From Lysobacterales bacterium (lineage in GTDB: Bacteria; Pseudomonadota; Gammaproteobacteria; Xanthomonadales; S139-57), in contig JALWTZ010000417.1 in NCBI GenBank assembly GCA_026993285.1, forward strand, positions 1 to 11,063: DNA of 11,063 nucleotides. The letters are read 5' to 3'. Of the stretch, positions 6,794 through 11,063 are shown piece after piece. The number at the start of each line of letters is the position of its first letter. Positions within the stretch are counted from its first letter, which is position 1. A model generated the notes under the pieces. The model was not told the DNA's origin. It did no database searches and saw only the letters and a list, made by a program, of their open reading frames with translations. The position numbers and the translations under genes are program-made.

Positions 6794-8401
6794 ATGAGTT
6801 CTGTAGCACATGCCGAAGGGCACGATCACAAGCCGGAAGGTTTTCTCAACCGCTGGCTGTTCACCACCAATCACAAGGATATTGGCACCCTGTATCTGGT
6901 CTTCTCGCTGACCATGTTTATCATTGGTGGTGCCATGGCCATGGTGATTCGTGCCGAATTGTTCATGCCAGGCATGCAGTTGGTGGATCCGGCCTTCTTC
7001 AACCAGATGACCACCATGCATGCACTGATCATGGTATTCGGTGCGGTCATGCCGGCGTTTGTGGGTCTGGCCAACTGGATGATTCCGATGATGATTGGTG
7101 CGCCGGACATGGCTCTGCCACGGATGAACAACTGGAGTTTCTGGATTCTGCCATTCGCCTTCACCATGTTGCTGTCCACCCTGTTCATGGACGGCGGTGC
7201 ACCGGCGGCCGGCTGGACGCTCTATCCACCTCTGGTACTGCAGGGTGGCAACAGCTTTGCCTTTGCCATCTTTGCCGTGCATTTGCTGGGTATCTCCTCC
7301 ATCATGGGGGCCATCAATATCATCGCCACCATTCTCAACCTGCGTGCACCGGGCATGAACCTGCTCAATATGCCACTGTTTGTCTGGACCTGGCTGATTA
7401 CCGCCTTCCTGCTGATTGCCGTGATGCCGGTACTGGCCGGTGGCGTAACCATGCTGCTGACCGACAAGTTCTTCGGTACCAGCTTCTTCAATGCGGCCGG
7501 TGGCGGTGACCCGGTGATGTACCAGCACATCTTCTGGTTCTTTGGCCATCCCGAGGTCTATATCATGATCCTTCCGGCCTTCGGCGTGGTCTCGGAAATT
7601 CTGCCGACCTTCAGTCGCAAGCCGCTGTTTGGCTATACCTCCATGGTCTATGCTTCCGCCAGCATTGCCTTCCTGTCGTTCATCGTCTGGTCGCACCACA
7701 TGTTCACGGTTGGCATGCCACTGGGCGGCGAACTGTTCTTCATGTATGCCACCATGGTGATTGCCGTGCCCACCGGGGTAAAGATCTTTAACTGGGTGGC
7801 CACCATGTGGAAAGGGGCCATGACCTTTGAAACGCCCATGCTGTTTGCCATCGGTTTCGTCATCATGTTCACCATCGGTGGCTTCTCTGGCCTGATGCTG
7901 GCCATCGCACCAGCGGACTTTCAGTATCATGACACCTACTTCGTGGTGGCGCATTTCCATTATGTGCTGGTGACCGGCGCCGTCTTTGCCATCATGGCCG
8001 GGGTTTACTATTGGCTACCGAAATGGACTGGCCACATGTACGACGAGCGGCTGGGCAAGATCCATTTCTGGTGGTCCACCATTGCCGTAAATGTACTGTT
8101 CTTCCCGCAGCATTTCCTGGGACTGGCGGGCATGCCGCGGCGGATCCCGGATTACTCGCTGCAGTTCGCCGAGTTCAACATGATTTCCAGTATCGGTGGC
8201 TTCGCTTTCGGTCTGGCGCAGATCTTCTTTGTCTACATCGTCTGGAAGACGGTCAAGGGTGGCCAACCCGCGGAAGCGCGTGCCTGGGAAGGTGCCAAGG
8301 GGCTGGAGTGGACTGTACCTTCACCGGCACCGCACCATACCTTTGAAACACCGCCGGAGATCAAGCCGGACATGATTGCCCACCCCAGCAACGCACATTG
8401 A
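6794..8401 (+). CDS. coxA: Cytochrome c oxidase subunit I (haem a, a3-CuB)
   Basis: 535 aa, about 12 transmembrane helices. This is the catalytic subunit that reduces oxygen to water and pumps protons. Visible ligands are His76 and His389 for low-spin haem a, His387 for haem a3, and His252, His301 and His302 for CuB. The His-Tyr crosslink pair is His252/Tyr256 in GHPEVY, and Glu254 of that motif is the gate Glu of type A1 oxidases. The D-channel Asp105 is in GAPDMALPRMNN, and the K-channel residues Thr327 and Lys330 are in PTGVK. The key residues examined are all present, so an active proton-pumping A1 oxidase is expected. The ATG follows GAGGGGG, which overlaps the coxB stop, so translation is probably coupled. 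The same gene is called ctaD in other nomenclature. Confidence 0.98.
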   Translation: MSSVAHAEGHDHKPEGFLNRWLFTTNHKDIGTLYLVFSLTMFIIGGAMAMVIRAELFMPGMQLVDPAFFNQMTTMHALIMVFGAVMPAFVGLANWMIPMMIGAPDMALPRMNNWSFWILPFAFTMLLSTLFMDGGAPAAGWTLYPPLVLQGGNSFAFAIFAVHLLGISSIMGAINIIATILNLRAPGMNLLNMPLFVWTWLITAFLLIAVMPVLAGGVTMLLTDKFFGTSFFNAAGGGDPVMYQHIFWFFGHPEVYIMILPAFGVVSEILPTFSRKPLFGYTSMVYASASIAFLSFIVWSHHMFTVGMPLGGELFFMYATMVIAVPTGVKIFNWVATMWKGAMTFETPMLFAIGFVIMFTIGGFSGLMLAIAPADFQYHDTYFVVAHFHYVLVTGAVFAIMAGVYYWLPKWTGHMYDERLGKIHFWWSTIAVNVLFFPQHFLGLAGMPRRIPDYSLQFAEFNMISSIGGFAFGLAQIFFVYIVWKTVKGGQPAEARAWEGAKGLEWTVPSPAPHHTFETPPEIKPDMIAHPSNAH

Positions 8402-8411
8402 GGGGACGGGC

Positions 8412-8537
8412 TTGAACGACGAGGAACTACAGCAGAAACGGGCCGGTGCCAGAAAAACCGTATGGATTCTGGCGCTGGTCAGCCTGCTGTTCTACCTGGG
8501 CTTTGTCATGACTGGAGTGCTGGGCAGTGGACACTGA
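8412..8537 (+). CDS. Small single-helix membrane protein, likely cytochrome oxidase small assembly protein
   Basis: 41 aa from TTG at 8412, behind AGGGGACGG that overlaps the coxA stop. The product has a charged N-terminus (MNDEELQQKRAGARK), one hydrophobic helix (about 17-36, VWILALVSLLFYLGFVMTGV) and a short tail ending GSGH. A short protein of this shape commonly sits between subunit I and ctaG in proteobacterial cox clusters and is annotated as a cytochrome oxidase small assembly protein. I recognise it by position and shape, not by a diagnostic motif. It fills the coxA-ctaG gap almost exactly (10 nt after coxA) and overlaps ctaG by 11 nt, which supports a real gene. The in-frame ATG further in (8508) would remove most of the helix, so TTG is the reasonable start. 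Confidence 0.75.
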   Translation: MNDEELQQKRAGARKTVWILALVSLLFYLGFVMTGVLGSGH

Positions 8538-9111
8538 CAATCGGGACGCCAATCGCGTACTGGCACGGAAACTGACCTGGGCTGCGGTATTGATGTTCGG
8601 ATTTGGCTTTGCGCTCTGGCCCTTGTATACCGTGTTCTGCAATATCACGGGCATCAACGGCAAGACGGGTCGGGTCAGTGAGCAGGAAATCCAGACCATG
8701 GGGCTGGACCCCAATCGGGTAGTAACCGTGCATTTCGATGGTACGGTCAACAGCCGTCTGCCCTGGCAGTTCAAGCCTAATCAATTCAGCATGGAAGTAC
8801 ACCCTGGACAGCTGTACGAGGCCAGTTATCATGCCCGTAACCGTGGGCAGGATGTCATTGTCGGCAATGCGGTCCCCAGTCTGGCGCCTTCAGAAGCGGC
8901 CCTGTATTTCAACAAGACCGAGTGCTTCTGCTTCACGGCACAAAAACTGGAGGCTGGCGAAGAGAAGGATATGCCATTACGCTTCATCATCGACCCGTCA
9001 CTTCCGGCTGAAATCCATGAAGTGACCTTGTCCTACACCTTTTTCAAGAATGACGAACAAAGCCAACAGGCCCATCAACATCAAACCGCCGGCCAGCCCG
9101 GCAACGGATAG
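8527..9111 (+). CDS. ctaG: Cytochrome c oxidase assembly protein CtaG (Cox11 family)
   Basis: 194 aa from a GTG start, with GGAG 9 nt upstream. It delivers copper to the CuB site of subunit I from the periplasmic face of the inner membrane. It has a short cytoplasmic N-terminus, one helix at about 15-37 followed by the conserved FCNITGINGKTG, then a periplasmic Ig-like domain. The copper-binding pair is Cys133 and Cys135 in FNKTECFCF; Cys38 near the helix end is also typical. The tail is rich in Gln and His (about 178-190), which could bind metal but is not a family hallmark. It overlaps the upstream small ORF by 11 nt and is followed by coxC after 15 nt. It belongs to the Cox11-type CtaG family, not the unrelated CtaG of Bacillus. 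Confidence 0.95.
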   Translation: MDTDNRDANRVLARKLTWAAVLMFGFGFALWPLYTVFCNITGINGKTGRVSEQEIQTMGLDPNRVVTVHFDGTVNSRLPWQFKPNQFSMEVHPGQLYEASYHARNRGQDVIVGNAVPSLAPSEAALYFNKTECFCFTAQKLEAGEEKDMPLRFIIDPSLPAEIHEVTLSYTFFKNDEQSQQAHQHQTAGQPGNG

Positions 9112-9126
9112 AACGGGGGATTATTT

Positions 9127-9990
9127 ATGACAACCGCAGACCGCTACTACGTACCGCATGGCAGCCATTGGCCCATTGTCGGTACCTTTGGAATGTTGAC
9201 GCTCGTGATTGGCCTGGCCAATTTGTTCAATGGCCATGATTGGGGGCAATATCTTGCCTATGTGGGCGTGGCTTCCATTCTCTTTATGCTGTGGGGCTGG
9301 TTTGGTGACCAGATTCACGAGAGCCTGAAGGGCCTCTATAGCAAGCAGGTGGATGTTTCCTACCGCATGGGCATGACCTGGTTCATTTTTTCAGAAGTCA
9401 TGTTCTTTGCGGCCTTTTTCGGCGCCCTGTTCTATACCCGTGAATATGCCATTCCCTGGCTGGGTGGTGAAGGTGCCGGTGCCTGGACCAATTTCGTGCT
9501 CTGGAATGGCTATGAAGCGACCTGGCCCAGCAATGGCCCGGCAGGAATCGGTGGGGAGTTTGAAACCATACCGGCCTGGGGCGTGCCTTTTCTGAATACC
9601 TTGATCCTGCTGACTTCCGGCCTGACCATTACCCTGGCGCACTGGGCGGTGAAAAAGCAGAAGCAGTTACAACAGGTGTTGTGGCTGGCGGCAACGGTGG
9701 CTCTGGGTGCGACCTTTCTCTACTTTCAGGCTCATGAATACATGGAAGCCTATACCGAGTTGAACCTGACACTGGGTTCAGGCATCTATGGCTCCACCTT
9801 CTTCATGCTTACCGGCTTCCATGGCCTGCATGTGACTTTGGGTACCATCATGCTCATTGTCATTACCTTCCGGGCAGCCAAGGGCCATTTCACTCCGGAA
9901 AACCACTTTGCCTTTGAAGCCGTGGCCTGGTACTGGCACTTCGTGGATGTAGTCTGGCTGGGGCTGTTTATCTTCGTTTACGTATTGTAA
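9127..9990 (+). CDS. coxC: Cytochrome c oxidase subunit III
   Basis: 287 aa, about seven transmembrane helices. It stabilises subunit I and helps proton uptake at the D channel. Family marks are GSHWPIVGTFGMLT near the N-terminus, Glu90 in FSEVMFF, the helix region GFHGLHVTLGT (about 220-230) with His222 and His225, and the C-terminal FEAVAWYWHFVDVVWLGLF (about 253-271). A long extramembrane segment at about 107-151 is of the type seen in gammaproteobacterial subunit III. The ATG has GGGGG 7 nt upstream, in a context identical over 13 nt to that before coxB. It is the last gene of the rightward core operon. A palindrome follows, then a convergent gene. The same gene is called ctaE in other nomenclature. 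Confidence 0.97.
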   Translation: MTTADRYYVPHGSHWPIVGTFGMLTLVIGLANLFNGHDWGQYLAYVGVASILFMLWGWFGDQIHESLKGLYSKQVDVSYRMGMTWFIFSEVMFFAAFFGALFYTREYAIPWLGGEGAGAWTNFVLWNGYEATWPSNGPAGIGGEFETIPAWGVPFLNTLILLTSGLTITLAHWAVKKQKQLQQVLWLAATVALGATFLYFQAHEYMEAYTELNLTLGSGIYGSTFFMLTGFHGLHVTLGTIMLIVITFRAAKGHFTPENHFAFEAVAWYWHFVDVVWLGLFIFVYVL

Positions 9991-10004
9991 AACCCCGGTA
10001 ATCG

Positions 10005-10029
10005 GTCATCCCGCAGTCTGCGGGATGAC
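10005..10029. terminator. Perfect palindrome between convergent genes, probable bidirectional terminator
   Basis: GTCATCCCGCAG, one central T and CTGCGGGATGAC form a perfect 12-bp inverted repeat; as RNA, a 9-bp stem with a 7-nt loop is likely. It begins 14 nt after the coxC stop and contains the last codons and TGA of the DUF2909-like gene. Rightward there is no U-tract. Leftward, the RNA has UUUU about 16 nt beyond the stem, so intrinsic termination is weak in both directions, and blocking of 3' exonucleases is another possible role. Confidence 0.55.
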
Positions 10030-10224
10030 TCCGTGGGGCTGGATCCAGCCCATGCCCACGGCCAGCATGATCAGGCCGATCAAGACAAAAGAAAGCAGGA
10101 TGCGGCGGGTCAGTGCACGCACCCCCGTCGTACCTGTATCCTTTTCCATGACAATATGACGAAATCCGACAGCCAGATTGTAGATGATGGTCAGGAACAT
10201 GAGGACAATGATGATTCTGGCCAC
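10006..10224 (-). CDS. DUF2909-like twin-transmembrane protein
   Basis: 72 aa from GTG at 10224, with AGGT 6 nt upstream. It has two hydrophobic helices (about 3-22 and 42-60) joined by a short charged loop (FRHIVMEKDTGTTGVRALTRR), and ends with WIQPHGVIPQTAG. The WIQPH ending and two-helix layout match my memory of DUF2909 proteins, which lie in antisense orientation between subunit III and SURF1 in many gammaproteobacterial cox clusters. The function is unknown; location suggests a role in oxidase assembly or stability. The longer frame reaching 10527 would run antisense through SURF1 and is rejected. The stop lies within the palindrome at 10005-10029. An in-frame ATG at 10200 would cut into helix 1 and has no Shine-Dalgarno. 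Confidence 0.75.
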   Translation of the reverse strand: MARIIIVLMFLTIIYNLAVGFRHIVMEKDTGTTGVRALTRRILLSFVLIGLIMLAVGMGWIQPHGVIPQTAG

Positions 10225-10242
10225 GGTGGCACCTGCGTTCGC

Positions 10243-10962
10243 TTGAAAATATTTGCGAGCATAGCAGAAAGACAGGGGGGGGCCATCCTCCCGGTGGTAT
10301 TGATTGTACTGGTGGTTGCCTTGATGATTCGTCTGGGTTTCTGGCAATTGCAGCGCGCAAGGGAAAAGGAAAACCTGTTGCATGCTTTTGCTCAGGGGCA
10401 ACAGCAGGTACAGGCGGTGTCGGGGAGTGAAAGGCTGGATGTGTTGCCACGCTATCAAACCGTACAACTGCATGGCCGCTGGAAGACAAAACCGGTGATC
10501 CTGCTGGAGAACCGTTTTCTCGATCAACGGCCCGGTTTTGATGTGTTGTTACTTTTTCAGCCAGCGCGGGGGCCTGTGCTACTGGTCAATCAGGGTTGGG
10601 TACCCCAGCCGCCGGAATCATTGCACCTGCCCGAGGATGAAACAACCGTGGTGGGTCGGGTTGATGAATATCCCCGGCCTGGCATGGTGTTGGGCGAGCC
10701 ATTCGCAGGTGTGCCGGCTGAAGCCGCCGTCTGGTCATCACCGTATGTCGATGCACAATCGCTGACGCAGCGACTGGGACAGCAGGCAGCAAGCCGGGTA
10801 CTGCTGGCAAACCAACCGGTAATCGAGGATGCGGTACCCCATTGGAAACCGGCCACCATGCCGCCGGAAAGACATCGTGGCTATGCTTTCCAATGGTTCA
10901 GCATGGCTGGCGCACTGGCCGGGATCGGTCTCTGGCTATGGATCAGGAAACACTCGTCATGA
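10243..10962 (+). CDS. SURF1-family cytochrome oxidase assembly protein
   Basis: 239 aa if started at TTG 10243. SURF1 (Shy1) proteins bind haem a and help place it in subunit I. There is an N-terminal helix at about 14-31 followed by GFWQLQRAREK (32-42), then a periplasmic domain with NRFLDQRPGFDVLLLF (about 90-105) and NQGWVP (116-121), and a C-terminal helix at about 214-234 in the context HRGYAFQWFSMA. This two-helix plan and these motifs are typical. The start is uncertain because no ATG lies near it. TTG 10243 gives a normal N-terminal tail but lacks a clear Shine-Dalgarno. GTG 10294 follows a G8 run but would begin inside the helix (222 aa). The frame remains open upstream to 10033, but that part is antisense to the DUF2909-like gene. 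Confidence 0.88.
   Translation: MKIFASIAERQGGAILPVVLIVLVVALMIRLGFWQLQRAREKENLLHAFAQGQQQVQAVSGSERLDVLPRYQTVQLHGRWKTKPVILLENRFLDQRPGFDVLLLFQPARGPVLLVNQGWVPQPPESLHLPEDETTVVGRVDEYPRPGMVLGEPFAGVPAEAAVWSSPYVDAQSLTQRLGQQAASRVLLANQPVIEDAVPHWKPATMPPERHRGYAFQWFSMAGALAGIGLWLWIRKHSS
10275..10282 (+). repeat. G8 homopolymer in the 5' part of SURF1
   Basis: Eight consecutive G bases lie 32 nt inside the gene if TTG 10243 is the start, or 11 nt upstream of the alternative GTG 10294. Runs of this length are prone to slippage and to sequencing error. In the other two frames, no in-frame ATG lies shortly upstream, so the run does not hide an obvious better start. Confidence 0.6.
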
Positions 10963-11063
10963 AAGCACGTATGCAATTGTTATTGATACTGCTGGTATTT
11001 TTCCTGCCGGTGCTGCTGGCCATCTGGCTGAATGGCTGGTGGAAACCCTCTTCGACCAAAAAT
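10959..11063 (+). CDS. Partial membrane-anchored protein downstream of SURF1
   Basis: The ATG at 10959 overlaps the SURF1 stop (ATGA), with AGGA 10 nt upstream, and the frame is open to the window edge (35 codons). The visible part is MKARMQLLLILLVFF followed by PVLLAIWLNGWWKPS, a single N-terminal helix or uncleaved signal anchor with its C-terminal side probably in the periplasm. A gene of this shape follows SURF1 in Pseudomonas-type cox clusters and is usually annotated as hypothetical or as a cytochrome oxidase biogenesis protein. The 4-nt overlap implies translational coupling with SURF1. A second ATG at 10971 is a possible start. No domain is visible, so no function is assigned. Confidence 0.7.
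   Translation, partial: MKARMQLLLILLVFFLPVLLAIWLNGWWKPSSTKN

Noticed and set aside
5928..6809. 293-codon minus-strand frame opposite coxB
   Set aside because: It is antisense to coxB, with no Shine-Dalgarno or domain, and its composition is explained by the complement of coxB.
6758..7960. Long His-rich 400-codon frame on the minus strand across coxA and the end of coxB
   Set aside because: It is fully antisense to well-supported oxidase genes. Its His/Gly/Asp/Asn-rich make-up is what the complement of membrane-protein codons gives, and it contains no recognisable domain.
10033..10242. N-terminal extension of SURF1 from an ATG at 10033 or from ATGs near 10156
   Set aside because: These residues are charged, low-complexity and antisense to the DUF2909-like gene, whereas SURF1 proteins begin shortly before the first helix.
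10225..10527. N-terminal extension of the DUF2909-like protein to 173 residues
   Set aside because: It would run antisense through SURF1. The 72-aa form from GTG 10224 matches the expected two-helix protein.
1..11063. CRISPR arrays, tRNA or rRNA genes, riboswitches, or a novel defence or biosynthetic cluster
   Set aside because: No regularly spaced repeats, no RNA gene signature and no unexplained multigene block was seen. Nearly all sequence is accounted for by known respiratory, proline-catabolic and secretion genes.

Overview
The window looks like chromosomal DNA of a moderately GC-rich gammaproteobacterium outside the Enterobacterales. The reasons are a gspA/gspB pair, a PutA that lacks the N-terminal DNA-binding domain, an aa3-type cytochrome c oxidase cluster in the order subunit II, subunit I, small ORF, ctaG, subunit III, DUF2909-like gene and SURF1, and an Anr/FNR-type operator. 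This taxonomic reading is inference from gene content, because no search could be run.

Layout. Positions 1-132 hold the 3' end of an IS481-like transposase whose stop codon overlaps the stop of the convergent gspB. Positions 129-2292 (minus) hold gspB and gspA, accessory factors of type II secretion; gspA starts at a GTG behind a strong Shine-Dalgarno site. Positions 2445-5603 (minus) hold putA, the bifunctional proline catabolic enzyme (1052 aa). Positions 5604-5951 form a 348-bp divergent regulatory region. It contains roughly phased A-tracts, a weak sigma70-like promoter, a 10-bp palindrome and a consensus FNR/Anr box (TTGATTCAAATCAA) just upstream of the oxidase operon. Positions 5952-9990 (plus) hold coxB, coxA, a 41-codon TTG-started membrane ORF that is easily missed, ctaG and coxC. 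A palindrome at 10005-10029 separates coxC from a convergent 72-aa twin-transmembrane DUF2909-like gene (minus). A SURF1 gene then runs divergently to the right and overlaps by 4 nt a further membrane protein cut by the window edge.

How the genes work together. The right half encodes the three core subunits of a haem-copper oxidase with all expected metal ligands and D/K-channel residues visible, plus assembly factors for copper (CtaG) and haem (SURF1). PutA feeds electrons from proline into the quinone pool, so it is a plausible upstream donor for the same aerobic chain, but its adjacency may be incidental. The position of the FNR-type box predicts that low oxygen lowers expression of this oxidase.

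Nothing here looks like a new defence or biosynthetic system. The points worth checking are regulatory and structural: the FNR box between putA and coxB, the insertion-sequence edge at gspB, the nested small ORF, and the antisense gene and G8 tract around the uncertain SURF1 start.
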